Assembly: GCA_963846565.1 (NCBI GenBank) | Contig: CAWJWL010000003.1 | Coordinates: forward strand, 434,001-498,000 | Reading direction: 5' to 3' | DNA from: WHSW01 sp963846565 | GTDB lineage: Bacteria > Actinomycetota > Thermoleophilia > Solirubrobacterales > 70-9 | Length of the DNA: 64,000 nt | Shown here: one piece after another, positions 7,719-17,217 of the stretch | Numbering within the stretch: the first letter of the stretch is position 1 | Layout of the letters: every line of letters starts with the position of its first letter | Notes under the pieces: generated by a model | The model's database searches: none | What the model saw: only the letters and a program-made list of their open reading frames with translations | What the model was told of the DNA's origin: nothing | Program-made: the position numbers and the translations under genes

Positions 7719-9140
7719 CTATTTGACCGACCCACGCGCTAGCTCTATGGCGTCGGCGCGCGATGCGACCTCGCCTGCGAAGACCGCGGCGGTGATCTCC
7801 TCGAGCACGCGGCCGAGCTCGGGGCCGGGATCGATCCCGATCGCCTCGGCGAGCTCGTCGCCCGCGATCGGCGGGCGCGGGGGGCCGTCGCGATGCCAGG
7901 CGAGGGCGTCGGGGAGAACCTCGCGGGCGAGCTCGAGGTGGGCGGCGATCATCTCCTCACTCGCGGTCGGCCCCTCGCCGCGCGCGGCGAGACGGTCGGC
8001 GATCGTCAAGAGGGTGACGTCGGCGGCGACGGGCTCGCAGGTGCGCAGGTACTCGTAGATCCGCCGCCGGGTCAGGGGCCGCTCGTGGGTCATGAATCCG
8101 AGGTGGAGGTGGTGCAGCGTGAGCCCCTGGAGGTGGCGCGAGAGCGCCCGGCTCGTCTTCAGCCGCGCGCAGGCCTCGGCGACGATCTCGGCGCCGACAC
8201 GATCGTGGCCGACGAAGGAGACGAAGCCCTCCGGATGCTCCTTTCGCGTCGCCGGCTTGCCGGTGTCGTGGAGCAGGGCGCCGAAACGGAGCGCGCCGCC
8301 GCGGGTGAGGTCGTCGCCGAGCGGTTCGGCGAGCAGCTCGGCGACCTCGCCCGCGGATTCGCCGGCATAGCGGCCGAGATCGCGCTCCACCTCCAGCAGG
8401 TTCTCGAGCACGAGGGTCGTGTGGCCGTGGACGTCGAGGTGATGATTGGGGTTCTGCTCGACCCCGCGGAGCTGCTCGAGCTCGGGCAGCACGCCAGCGG
8501 TCGCCTCGAGCCGGTCGAGCAACGCAATCCCGCGCAGCGGGTCGGCGCCGCAGACGAGCAGCCGCAGCTCGGCGAGCTGGCGCTCCCCCGCCGGCTCTCC
8601 GGCCCGCGAGGCCTCAGCCCGTGCGAGCGCGAACGTCTCATCGCCGATCTCGAAGCCGAGCTCGGCCGCGAGCCGCGCCGCCCGCAGGAGCCGCAGGGGG
8701 TCGTCGGCGAAGCTGCGCTCCGATGCGGCGCGGAGCAGGCGGCGCTCGATGTCGGCGACGCCCCCGGTCGGGTCGAGCGGCGAGGCGTCGGGCTGGGAGA
8801 GCGGGACCGCGAGCGCGTTGGCGCTGAAGTCGCGCAGCACCAGGTCCTCCTCGATCGCCTCGGCGCGGAGCGCCGTGACGTCGACGTGCCAGCTGCGGTC
8901 GCGCGCCTGCGCTCGCCAGGTGCGGAACTCGGCGGACAGCTCGAACGCCGGGCCGCCGGCCGCCCCGGCAATCTCCCGCGCGGCGGCCTCGGGGTCGCCT
9001 CCGAGGACGAGGTCGACGTCGACGACCTCGCGTCCGAGGATCGCGTCGCGAACCGCGCCGCCGACGACCCACACCCCCGGCGTCTCCGCGAGGGCGCCGC
9101 GCGCGGACTCGACCGCGGGGACAGCGGCGAGCGCCGTCAC
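7719..9140 (-). CDS. CCA tRNA nucleotidyltransferase / poly(A) polymerase family with HD domain
   Basis: A class II nucleotidyltransferase of 473 residues that adds or repairs the 3' CCA of tRNA. Visible motifs are VVGGAVRDAILG, the metal-binding DVDLVL aspartates, LRDFSANAL, and the DDPLRLLRAARLAAELGF segment of the nucleotide-selecting neck. A C-terminal HD domain has FGALLHDTGKP and matching histidines (HHLHLGF). From the sequence alone it could be a full CCA enzyme or an A-adding enzyme. Its GTG start overlaps the alr stop by four bases (GTGA). Confidence 0.92.
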   Translation of the reverse strand: MTALAAVPAVESARGALAETPGVWVVGGAVRDAILGREVVDVDLVLGGDPEAAAREIAGAAGGPAFELSAEFRTWRAQARDRSWHVDVTALRAEAIEEDLVLRDFSANALAVPLSQPDASPLDPTGGVADIERRLLRAASERSFADDPLRLLRAARLAAELGFEIGDETFALARAEASRAGEPAGERQLAELRLLVCGADPLRGIALLDRLEATAGVLPELEQLRGVEQNPNHHLDVHGHTTLVLENLLEVERDLGRYAGESAGEVAELLAEPLGDDLTRGGALRFGALLHDTGKPATRKEHPEGFVSFVGHDRVGAEIVAEACARLKTSRALSRHLQGLTLHHLHLGFMTHERPLTRRRIYEYLRTCEPVAADVTLLTIADRLAARGEGPTASEEMIAAHLELAREVLPDALAWHRDGPPRPPIAGDELAEAIGIDPGPELGRVLEEITAAVFAGEVASRADAIELARGSVK

Positions 9141-10264
9141 GTGACGTACTCGCGCGGGACGCGAGAGCTGATGGCGCAGGTGACCTCGTAGTTGATCGTC
9201 TCGAGCCGGCGGGCGATCTCCTCGGCCGTGATCTCCTCCCCATTCTGGACCCCGATCAGCACCGCGGGGGCGCCCGCCTCGACGTCGGGATCGGACCCGA
9301 GGTCGACCGTGAGGTTGTCCATCGACACCGTGCCGACGAGCGGGCGGCGACGGCCGCCGACGAGGACGTAGGCGTTGTTGGAGAGCGCGCGGCGCACGCC
9401 GTCGCCGTAGCCGATCGGAATCACGCCGACGGAGGTTGCCGCCGGAGCCCTCCAGCTGCGCCCGTAGCCGGCGCTGTCGCCGGCCTCGAAGCGCTTCACC
9501 GCGGCGACGTAGGAGCGCAGGGCAAGCGCTGGCTCGAGCCGCCGCTCCCGCGCCGAGCCGCCGAACGGGTCGAGCCCGTAGATCGCGATGCCGCAGCGGA
9601 CCATGTCGAAATGCGAGGACGGGTCGCGCAGGGTGGCGGCGCTGTTCGCGGCGTGCACGAACAGGCCCTCGTGACGAGGACGCAGCTCCTCGACCAGGGC
9701 GCCGAACCTGCTCAGCTGCGCGTCGAAGAAATCCGAGTCGGTCTCGTCGGCGGTCGCGAAATGGGTCCAGAGGCCGGTGAGGTCGACCTCCTCCGCAGCC
9801 GCCACCTGGTCGCTGAGGCCGACGACGAGCTCGGGATCCCGCTCACCGAGGCGGCCCATCCCGGTGTCGTACTTGACGTGGACCCGAGCCCGGACGCCCA
9901 GGGCCCGCGCGCGCGTGCGAACGAGCTCGAGGAAGCCTGGCCGCCAGACGCCGAGATCGGCGCCTGCGCCGAGGGCGACGTCGAGCTCGGCCGCCGTCAG
10001 GGCCCCGAGGACGAGCAGGCGCGCGTCCGGGAAGGCCTCGCGCAGCTCACGCGCCTCGCCGGCTGACGCGGTGGCGAGCCAGCTCGCGCCTCCCTCGAGC
10101 GCCGCACCGGCGCTGTCGACCGCCCCGTGTCCGTAGCCGTCGGCCTTGACGACAGCGCAGAGCTCCGTCGCGGAGCCCAGCTCGGCGCCGAGGCGGGCGC
10201 AGTTGCGCTCGATCGCGCCCAGCTCGACGAGCGCGCTCGCCCGCTCCCCCACCCCCCCGCTCAT
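9137..10264 (-). CDS. alr: Alanine racemase
   Basis: A PLP-dependent fold-type III enzyme, 375 residues, making D-alanine for peptidoglycan. The PLP lysine is in AVVKADGYGHGA, the catalytic tyrosine in SAGYGRSW, and the second-domain signature is VGTVSMDNLTVDLG. The length is normal. Its ATG overlaps the nnr stop (ATGA) and its stop overlaps the CCA-enzyme start (GTGA), so nnr, alr and the CCA enzyme form a tightly coupled unit. Confidence 0.96.
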   Translation of the reverse strand: MSGGVGERASALVELGAIERNCARLGAELGSATELCAVVKADGYGHGAVDSAGAALEGGASWLATASAGEARELREAFPDARLLVLGALTAAELDVALGAGADLGVWRPGFLELVRTRARALGVRARVHVKYDTGMGRLGERDPELVVGLSDQVAAAEEVDLTGLWTHFATADETDSDFFDAQLSRFGALVEELRPRHEGLFVHAANSAATLRDPSSHFDMVRCGIAIYGLDPFGGSARERRLEPALALRSYVAAVKRFEAGDSAGYGRSWRAPAATSVGVIPIGYGDGVRRALSNNAYVLVGGRRRPLVGTVSMDNLTVDLGSDPDVEAGAPAVLIGVQNGEEITAEEIARRLETINYEVTCAISSRVPREYVT

Positions 10265-11787
10265 CCGGAGGCCTCCCCCGCGAGCGCCCGCGGAAGTGCC
10301 GCCACGACGTCGCCGGCGATCACGCCCTCCACCGCGCCGATCTCCGAGGCAGCCAGCTGCCCGGCGCGGGCATGGGCGAGGACAGCGGCGCAGGCGGCGG
10401 CGAAGGGTTCGAGGCCACGGGCCAGGAGGGCGGCGACGACACCGGTGAGCACGTCGCCCGTCCCCGCGGTCGCGAGCGCGGGGCTGGAGAGCGCATTGAC
10501 GCCGAAGCTCCCGTCGGGCCCGGCAACGATCGTGTCGTCCCCCTTCAACACGACGATCGACTGCGAACGCTCGGCGGCGGCGAGCGCGTGCGAGAGGCGG
10601 CTCGCGTTGATCTCGTCCGACTCCCGCCCGAGCAGCCGAGCGAGCTCACCGGCGTGCGGGGTGAGCACCGTGGGCGAGGTACGCGCGGCGAGCGCCTCGA
10701 CGTTGCCGGCGAGCGCGTTGAGCCCGTCGGCGTCGATCACCAGCGAGGCCTCGATCCGCGCGACGGCGTCGGCGACGAGCCGTTCGGTCCCCTCCCCCCG
10801 GCCGAGCCCCCCGCCGAGCGCAACGGCGGCTGCCCGCTCGGCGGCGGCGACGATCTGATCGCCGGCGTCGGGCGCGATCGACCCGTCGAGCGATGGGAGC
10901 CCGCGCGACATTGCCTCGGTCAGCTTCACCTCGAAGATGTGCTCGAGCTCGCCGGGCACGGCGACCGTCGCGTAGCCGGCCCCCGAGCGCATCGCCGCCT
11001 CCGCGTTAAGGCAGACGGCGCCGGTGAGGCCGCGCGAGCCGCCCACGATCAGGACCTCGCCGGAGCTGAACTTGGTCGAGCTCGACCCCCGTGCCGGGAG
11101 CGGGGCGAGCGCTCCGGCTCCGATCACGCCGCCGCGCGCCTCGCCCGGATCCCCGTCCGGGATCCCGATCGGCGCCACGCGTAGCTCGCCGGTGCCCCAC
11201 TTTCCGGGGGCGACGCGGTGGCCGACCTTCGCGGCGTGGAAAGCCACGGTGACGTCGGCATCGACCGCGGCACCGGCGATCTCCCCGGTCGAGGCGTCGA
11301 CGCCGGATGCGATGTCGGCCGCGATCACGGGAGCGCCGGCGCCGTTGACCGCCTCGATCACGACCGCTGCCGGATCGCGCGGCGCACCATCGAAACCGGT
11401 GCCGAAGATCGCGTCGACGATCGCCCCGGATTCCGCGAGCGCGGCCGCCGGGTCATCGCCGAGCTCGCGGACCGAGCCGCCGAAGCGCTCGAGGTTCGCG
11501 GCGGCATCGCCGGAGAAGTCCGAGACCGGCCACACGGTCAGCACCTCGACCATGTGCCCTGACTCGGCCAGGCGCCTCGCGGCAACGAGGCCGTCGCCGC
11601 CGTTGTTTCCCTTCCCGCAGACGATCCGGATCGGTCCCTCGCCGGCGACGGACTCTGCCGCGTCGGCCAGCGCGAGCCCTGCCGCCTCCATCAGCTCGAG
11701 CGAGGGAACACCGCGCCCTTCGATCGCCCAGGCGTCGATCGCGCGCATCGAGGGCGCGTCGAAGAGCGGCTCGAGCCAATCCTCCAC
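10261..11787 (-). CDS. nnr: Bifunctional NAD(P)H-hydrate epimerase / ADP-dependent NAD(P)H-hydrate dehydratase
   Basis: A repair enzyme that epimerises and dehydrates damaged NADHX and NADPHX. Residues 1 to about 210 form the YjeF_N epimerase (CGKGNNGGDGLVAARRLAESG; FGTGFDGAPRDP). Residues about 225-505 form the ribokinase-like dehydratase (VIDADGLNALAGN; TPHAGELARLLG; the catalytic GTGDVLTGVVAALLARG). Both halves look complete at 508 residues. It is the first gene of the nnr-alr-CCA overlapping set. A 148-bp gap with strong inverted repeats separates it from acpS. Confidence 0.95.
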   Translation of the reverse strand: MEDWLEPLFDAPSMRAIDAWAIEGRGVPSLELMEAAGLALADAAESVAGEGPIRIVCGKGNNGGDGLVAARRLAESGHMVEVLTVWPVSDFSGDAAANLERFGGSVRELGDDPAAALAESGAIVDAIFGTGFDGAPRDPAAVVIEAVNGAGAPVIAADIASGVDASTGEIAGAAVDADVTVAFHAAKVGHRVAPGKWGTGELRVAPIGIPDGDPGEARGGVIGAGALAPLPARGSSSTKFSSGEVLIVGGSRGLTGAVCLNAEAAMRSGAGYATVAVPGELEHIFEVKLTEAMSRGLPSLDGSIAPDAGDQIVAAAERAAAVALGGGLGRGEGTERLVADAVARIEASLVIDADGLNALAGNVEALAARTSPTVLTPHAGELARLLGRESDEINASRLSHALAAAERSQSIVVLKGDDTIVAGPDGSFGVNALSSPALATAGTGDVLTGVVAALLARGLEPFAAACAAVLAHARAGQLAASEIGAVEGVIAGDVVAALPRALAGEASG

Positions 11788-11853
11788 GCGGCGGAATCTA
11801 CGTCAGAACCGCCTCCGGGCTGGGTTGGGCGCAAGCCGGGTGCGCCATCGCAG

Positions 11854-11900
11854 CCTTTGTCGATCGAAAGGTGTCTTTGTCAACCCACGGTTGACAAAGA
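11854..11900. promoter_or_regulatory. Inverted-repeat cluster, candidate operator
   Basis: A perfect 12-bp inverted repeat TCTTTGTCAACC/GGTTGACAAAGA (11874-11885 and 11889-11900) surrounds a CAC centre. Twenty bases upstream the same half-site CTTTGTC occurs again (11855-11861) inside a looser palindrome, CCTTT/AAAGG (11854-11871). Three copies of one 7-base half-site at helical-turn spacing look more like a protein-binding site than a terminator. Each strand of the repeat also contains a perfect TTGACA, so a -35 element is another reading. The cluster lies between acpS and nnr, both on the minus strand. Confidence 0.55.
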
Positions 11901-11935
11901 GCCCGCTCGCTAGCGAGAGAGGCGCGGGTCCGGGG

Positions 11936-12295
11936 TCAGGTTTGAGGCCTGGCCATCACCATCGCGATCGCGAGGTCGCGGGAATGGCTGAGCGACAGAT
12001 CGAGCTCGACCCCCCGGTCGCGCGCTACCTCCGCGGTGCGGCCGTGCAGGACGAGGCGCGGTGGCCCGTCGCCACCGCCCGCGACCTCCGCCTCCCGCGG
12101 GGTGAGGTAGGAGAGCTGCAGCGCTTTGAGCGTCGCCTCCTTGGCGGCGAAGCGCGCCGCAAGATGCCTGCCCGGTCTCGCGGTGGCACGGCAGTGGGCG
12201 AGCTCGGCCGGAGTGAACAGGCGCTCGGCGAGCCGCGGCCGGCGCTCGAGCGCGCGCTCCACCCGCTCGATCTCGATCAGGTCCACGCCGATCAC
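11936..12295 (-). CDS. acpS: Holo-[acyl-carrier-protein] synthase
   Basis: The 4'-phosphopantetheinyl transferase that activates acyl carrier protein for fatty-acid synthesis, 119 residues. It begins with MIGVDLIEIERVE (Mg-binding Asp) and has AARFAAKEATLKAL (the second metal ligand Glu and the CoA-binding lysine) and the SLSHSRDLAIAMVMA C-terminal strand. Length and order are standard. It lies in the glmS to nnr order common in actinobacteria. Confidence 0.95.
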   Translation of the reverse strand: MIGVDLIEIERVERALERRPRLAERLFTPAELAHCRATARPGRHLAARFAAKEATLKALQLSYLTPREAEVAGGGDGPPRLVLHGRTAEVARDRGVELDLSLSHSRDLAIAMVMARPQT

Positions 12296-12372
12296 CGCGA
12301 CACCAAGGTATCCCAGCTGACCCGGCCGCCCCCGGAGGGCGAAGCCCGAGGAGACGGGCGGAACGTTCGGTA

Positions 12373-13908
12373 TTACTCGTTCCCGACCGCGAGCCGCGCG
12401 ATCGCGAGGTCGCCGTCGACCCGGCTCCCGGCGATCAGGTAGCCGAGCGCCTCGAAGTAGGGGATGGCCTTTGCGTAGTCGCGGCCCTCGTCCACGCCGC
12501 CGGCCTGGGCGAACGGCAGCAGCCCGGGGAGCGCCGCGTAGAAGTTCGGCGCGTAGTCGGAGCCGAGCGCGTCGGTGGCCTGCTGATAGAGCGCGTCGTC
12601 GGCGAGCGGGTGGTCGGTACCGCTGACCTCGGCGGCCGATGCGCCGAGTGAGGCGACGACCTCCGTACCGCTGACCCCGACCTCGAGCCGGTCGGTGCCC
12701 GTCGGCGCGCCGACGGAGAATCCGTAGTCGAAGCCCTCAGGCGCCGGGCCGATCGCGGCCTGCGGCTGCTCGCGCTCGATCAGCCGCTGGGCGCCCTCGA
12801 GCAGTTCCCGCGGACCCTCGGGATCGTTGGTCTCGGCGAGGACGCCGAAGCTGCCGTCTTCCGGGGTGCCGGCGAGGAAGCCCGAGACGTCACCCAGCCA
12901 GCCCGCCACATCCTCGCCCAGGTCGACCCCGGTCTCGGCCTCGAGCTGCTGCTGCAGACCGGCGGCGCCGGGGATCCCGCTGGTCTCCACCTGATCGATC
13001 GTGCGGATGAGGAAATCACCCAGCGAAGGAAGCGCTACGGCGAGGACGGAGCTACCCGGGAGCGACTCGAGCAGCGAGGAATCGGTCGCGATCGCGTCGG
13101 TGTCGTCGAGGGAGGTGACGAAGTCGACGTCCGCTCCGGCGCTCGTGAGCTCGACGCCGGCGACGAGCGGCCCCGCGATCCCGCCGGCGAAGAGCGGGTG
13201 CAGGATCCCGCCGGCGACCGGCGGGATCTCTCCGGCGGCGATCGCGGCGTCGACCGCCATCCCGACCTCGGCGAAGACGCTCACCAGCGGGTCGTCGCCG
13301 AGCGCGTCGACGCGGTCGGCGTACTCGTCGCTCGCGGCGAGTGACTCGCCGTCCTTCGCGTCGATGGCGACCTTGAGCGCCGCTTCGCTGCCGAGCACGA
13401 ACACGTCGTCGATCATGCCGAGCGCCTCACCGCTGCCGCCGATGTACTCGTAGCCCCCGTAGGTGCGCTCCCCTGTGAGGGTGTCGATCTGGCTGACGCG
13501 ATCGATGAACGCTTGTGCCGCGTCCTCGTCCGCAACCTCGGCGAGGAGGGCGAAGTCCGGGAGGCCGAACTCCTCGCTGGGCTCCAACGAGAGGACGAAG
13601 AGGCCGGCGCGTTCGCCGAGCCACGGCTCGATGTCGTCGGCAAAGCGGACCGGGACGTCGTTGTCGGCGAGCAGGCCGTCGAGGCCCTGCGTCAGCCGCG
13701 CGCCGGCATCCGGCTCGCCGAGATTGGCGGCAAACGAGGCGATCGCCTCGCGAGTGTCCGAGTCAGGGCGCACAGAGACCTCGGCGTAAAGCGGCACGTC
13801 GGGCGGAGCGAGGTCGGCCAGGCCGCCGTCCTCACCGCCGCCACAGGCCGTGAGGGCACCCGCAGCGAGAGCGAGAACCCCCGCGATCGGGAGCAGGCGT
13901 CGGTTCAA
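12373..13908 (-). CDS. Putative lipoprotein, DUF3352-like
   Basis: About 511 residues, probably starting at the TTG at 13906-13908. That start gives a short basic n-region (NRRL), a hydrophobic core and a lipobox LTAC, so it should be a membrane-anchored extracytoplasmic lipoprotein. No ATG or GTG gives a sensible signal peptide; an upstream extension would run into glmS. The rest repeats paired beta/alpha stretches such as DVPLYAEVSVRPDSD and SGTEVVASLG and resembles actinobacterial DUF3352 proteins, a family without assigned function. It is rich in Asp, Glu and Gly, with one lipobox cysteine. It lies between acpS and glmS. Confidence 0.75.
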   Translation of the reverse strand: MNRRLLPIAGVLALAAGALTACGGGEDGGLADLAPPDVPLYAEVSVRPDSDTREAIASFAANLGEPDAGARLTQGLDGLLADNDVPVRFADDIEPWLGERAGLFVLSLEPSEEFGLPDFALLAEVADEDAAQAFIDRVSQIDTLTGERTYGGYEYIGGSGEALGMIDDVFVLGSEAALKVAIDAKDGESLAASDEYADRVDALGDDPLVSVFAEVGMAVDAAIAAGEIPPVAGGILHPLFAGGIAGPLVAGVELTSAGADVDFVTSLDDTDAIATDSSLLESLPGSSVLAVALPSLGDFLIRTIDQVETSGIPGAAGLQQQLEAETGVDLGEDVAGWLGDVSGFLAGTPEDGSFGVLAETNDPEGPRELLEGAQRLIEREQPQAAIGPAPEGFDYGFSVGAPTGTDRLEVGVSGTEVVASLGASAAEVSGTDHPLADDALYQQATDALGSDYAPNFYAALPGLLPFAQAGGVDEGRDYAKAIPYFEALGYLIAGSRVDGDLAIARLAVGNE

Positions 13909-13946
13909 GGGGCGCGAGATAGTAGAGAGGCGGTCCGGCGGTCGGA

Positions 13947-15824
13947 CTACTCGACCGTGACCGTCTTCGCCAGGTTTCGCGGCTGATCGACGTTCAGGTC
14001 GAGCATGCGGGCGACGTGGTAGGCGAGCAGCTGGAGCGGGAGCACCGCCACGATCGGCTGCAGGATCCAATCGGTGCGGGCGACCTTGATCGTCAGGTCG
14101 GCGACCTCGGCAACGCGGTCATCGCCCTCGGTGGCGATCGCGATCACGTCGGCATCGCGGGCGCGGACCTCCTCCATGTTGGACAGCATCTTGTCCAGGA
14201 CCGGGCCCTCGGTGGCGATGCAGACGACCGGCGTGGATTCGTCGAGCAGTGCGATCGGCCCGTGCTTCATCTCGCCCGCGGCGTACGCATCGGAGGGGAT
14301 GTAGGAGATCTCCTTCATCTTCAGCGCGCCCTCGAGGCAGACGGGCAGGCCGATGTTGCGGCCGAGGTAGAGGAAGAAGCGGCCCTTGTGCTCGGCGCGG
14401 GCGATTGCCTTGACCTGGTCGGCCGTGTTGACCAGCGTCTCCTGGATCGCGTGCGGGAGCGCCTTCATCTCGGCGATCAGCGCGGTCAGGCGCTCCTGCG
14501 GCAGCGCCTCGCGCTCCTGTGCGATCCAGAGGCCGAGCAGGTACATCGCCGCGACCTGAGCGGTGAAGGTTTTCGTCGCGGCGACGCTGACCTCGAGTCC
14601 CGAGCGGGTGAAGAGGACGGCGTCGGCGTCGCGCGTGGCCTGGCTGCCCATCACGTTGGTGAGGGCGAGGACCTTGGCGCCGCGCTCGCGCGCGAGGCGC
14701 ATTGCCGCGAGGGTGTCGGCGGTCTCGCCCGACTGGGTGATGCCGATCACGAGGTCGCGCTCATCGAGCACCGGATCGCTGTAGCGGAACTCGGAGGCGA
14801 CGTCCATCTCGACCCGGACCCGCGCCCACTGCGAGATCGCGTAGCGGCCGACGAGGCCGGCGTGATAGCTGGTGCCGCAGGCGACGATCACGATCCGCCG
14901 CATGTCCCTGATGAACTCCGGATCCAGGTCGAGCTCGGAGAGGTCGACGCGGTCGAGGTCGGGAAGCCGGTCGGTGATCGTCTCGGCGACGGCGTCGGGT
15001 TGCTCGTGAATCTCCTTCAGCATGAAGGTCGCGTAGCCACCCTTCTCAGCCGTCTCCTCGTCCCAGCTGACCTCGTCGACCTCACGCTCGACCGGGGTCC
15101 CGTCGACCTCGATGATCCGGGCGCCGTCGCCGTTGACGGTGACGATCTCGCCGTTCTTGAGTCCGAGGACGGTGCGAGTCTCGGCGAGGAAGGCCGGAAT
15201 TGCGGAGCCGACAAAGCTCTCGCCCTCGCCGAGGCCGACGATCAGCGGGCACTCCTGGCGCGCGGCCACGAGCGTGTCTTGATGGTCGGCGTGCATGGCG
15301 ACGAAGGCGTAGTGACCGCGAAGCTGGGCGAAGGCGAGTCGGACGGCCTCGGTGAGGTCGCCGGCGTAGTGCTTCTCGATCAGGTGGGCGACGATCTCGG
15401 CATCGGTCTCCGAGGTGAAGGCGTGTCCGTCGGCAGTGAGCTCGCGGCGGAGCTCCGCGTGGTTCTCGACGATCCCGTTGAGGACGATGTGGACGTTGCC
15501 GTCGCAGTCACCGTGCGGATGGGCGTTCTCCTCGGTCACCCGGCCGTGGGTGGCCCAGCGGGTGTGGCCGAGTCCGATCGTCGCCGGCGGGGCGGCGACC
15601 GCGAGCGCTCCGTGCTCGCCGCTGACCGGGACCGCAGCCTCGAGCCCGACCGCCTCCCGCAGGTTCGCGAGGTTGCCGACCGCGCGCACGGTGTTGACCT
15701 CCCCATCGTCTGAGAGCAGCGAGATTCCAGCCGAGTCGTAGCCGCGGTACTCGAGTTTCTCGAGTCCCGCGATCAGCAGATCACGACACGGGCGCTTGCC
15801 CACATATCCGACGATTCCGCACAT
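13947..15824 (-). CDS. glmS: Glutamine-fructose-6-phosphate aminotransferase (isomerizing)
   Basis: The first committed step to UDP-GlcNAc: fructose-6-P plus glutamine gives glucosamine-6-P. The ATG at 15822-15824 gives MCGIVGYVG, putting the nucleophile Cys at position 2 after Met removal; the frame is open further upstream but that would mask the catalytic cysteine. The 625 residues hold the class II GATase domain (GLGHTRWATHGRV; LNGIVENHAELR) and two SIS domains (ACGTSYHAGLV; GITQSGETADTLAA; GEMKHGPIALL), ending in NLAKTVTVE. It lies 47 bp after glmM. Confidence 0.97.
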   Translation of the reverse strand: MCGIVGYVGKRPCRDLLIAGLEKLEYRGYDSAGISLLSDDGEVNTVRAVGNLANLREAVGLEAAVPVSGEHGALAVAAPPATIGLGHTRWATHGRVTEENAHPHGDCDGNVHIVLNGIVENHAELRRELTADGHAFTSETDAEIVAHLIEKHYAGDLTEAVRLAFAQLRGHYAFVAMHADHQDTLVAARQECPLIVGLGEGESFVGSAIPAFLAETRTVLGLKNGEIVTVNGDGARIIEVDGTPVEREVDEVSWDEETAEKGGYATFMLKEIHEQPDAVAETITDRLPDLDRVDLSELDLDPEFIRDMRRIVIVACGTSYHAGLVGRYAISQWARVRVEMDVASEFRYSDPVLDERDLVIGITQSGETADTLAAMRLARERGAKVLALTNVMGSQATRDADAVLFTRSGLEVSVAATKTFTAQVAAMYLLGLWIAQEREALPQERLTALIAEMKALPHAIQETLVNTADQVKAIARAEHKGRFFLYLGRNIGLPVCLEGALKMKEISYIPSDAYAAGEMKHGPIALLDESTPVVCIATEGPVLDKMLSNMEEVRARDADVIAIATEGDDRVAEVADLTIKVARTDWILQPIVAVLPLQLLAYHVARMLDLNVDQPRNLAKTVTVE

Positions 15825-15871
15825 ATGAGGACGGTTCAGGGTAGCGCCGCGAGACCCCTCGGCCCGGCGGC

Positions 15872-17189
15872 CTAGCCGAGTTCTGATTCGACGATGGCGA
15901 CGAGCCGCCTGCAGACGTCGTCGCATTCCTCGTGCGTGGGCGCCTCCGCCATCACGCGGACGAGGGGCTCGGTGCCCGAGGCGCGGACGAGCACCCTGCC
16001 GCGGCCGGCAAGCGCCTTCTCCTCGCGCTCGACCGCGTCCCACAGAGCCGCCGCGCCTTCAACCGCCGAGCGGTCGGCGATCGCGACGTTGACCAGGCTC
16101 TGCGGCAATCGCGTCATCGGCCTCGCGGCGGCGAGCTCGTCCTCACCGAGCGCGCGCAGCGTCAAGAGGGCGGCGGCGATCCCGTCGCCGGTCGGGGCGA
16201 AGTCGGTCCAGATCAGGTGCCCGGATTGCTCGCCCCCGAGTGACCATCCCCGCCGGTCGAGCTCGGCGGACACGTGACGGTCGCCGACCGGCGTCGTGGC
16301 GACGTCGATCGCCGCTTCGCGCATCGCCGTGTGGAAGCCGTAGTTGCTCATCACCGTGACCGCGACGCCGCCGCCCGCGAGGGCGCCGCGACGGTGGAGG
16401 TCGAGCGCGGCGAGCGCGATCAGCTCGTCGCCATCGCGGACCGTGCCCTCGCCGTCGACGGCGATCACCCGATCGCCGTCTCCGTCGAAGGCGAAGCCGA
16501 TCGTCGCCTCGGATGCGGCGACGCGCTCGGCGAGCGCCTCTGGATGGGTCGACCCGCATCCCTCGTTGATGTTCCGGCCGTCGGGCTCGGACGCGATCAC
16601 GTCGACCTCGGCGCCGAGCCGGGCGAAGATCTCGGGCGCGGCGCGGTGGGTGGAGCCGTTGGCGCAGTCGAGGACGATCCGGCGGTCGCTGAGATCGAGG
16701 TCGAAGGCGCCGACGAGCGCCCGTAGGTAGTCGTCGAGGCCGCCGTGAAGCTCCTCCACCCGACCGCGAACGGCGCCGCCCGCACGTTCCGCGAGCAGTT
16801 CACGAACGCGTGCCTCGAGGGATGCCTCCTCCTCGTCGGCGAGCTTCGATCCCTGCGGGCCGAAGAACTTGATCCCGTTGTCACGCCACGGGTTGTGGGA
16901 GGCGGATACGACGGCAGCGAGATCGAGGCCGAGCTTGCGGACGAGAATCGACGCCGCCGGCGTCGGCAGGACCCCGGCGGAAAGCGCGTCGCCGCCGGCC
17001 TCGGCGATCCCGTCGGCGAGCCCCTGTTCGAGCATCGGGCCCGGACTCGCGGGTGTCGCGGACGATCAGAACCTGCGGGCGCGGGGTTCCGATCCGCTCC
17101 GCGGCGGCACGTCCGAGCGCCCGCGCGAGCTCGGCGGTCAGGGTCTCCCCCGCGACGCCGCGAACCCCATCTGTTCCGAACAGCTTCAC
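15872..17189 (-). CDS. glmM: Phosphoglucosamine mutase, interrupted by a one-base frameshift
   Basis: Converts glucosamine-6-P to glucosamine-1-P for UDP-GlcNAc synthesis. The first frame starts MKLFGTDGVRGVAGETLTAEL and stays homologous to ...VRDTRESGP; homology then continues in another frame with MLEQGLADGIAEAGGDALSAG. The switch lies in the CGGGCCC run at 17036-17042. Removing one base there restores the usual SGPMLEQ junction and a 438-residue protein of normal length. All other motifs are intact: SASHNP phosphoserine loop, DGDGDR metal loop, GGEQSGH and the RASGTEPLVRVMAE phosphate site. Because glmM is normally essential, a sequencing or assembly error is the likeliest cause. Confidence 0.9.
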
Positions 17190-17217
17190 CGCGCGGAGGC
17201 GGGTCGCCGCCCGGGCG

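Noticed and set aside
11874..11900. Reading the nnr-acpS inverted repeat as a plain terminator
   Set aside because: No T-run follows on either strand, and the extra half-site 20 bases away is not explained by a terminator; kept as a candidate operator instead.
14016..15713. Plus-strand open frame of about 565 codons over glmS
   Set aside because: Antisense to glmS; composition mirrors the third-position GC bias of the real gene.
15825..16043. Longer N-terminus for glmS
   Set aside because: GlmS needs Cys as the first residue after Met; the extension is Arg/Gly-rich and overlaps the end of glmM.
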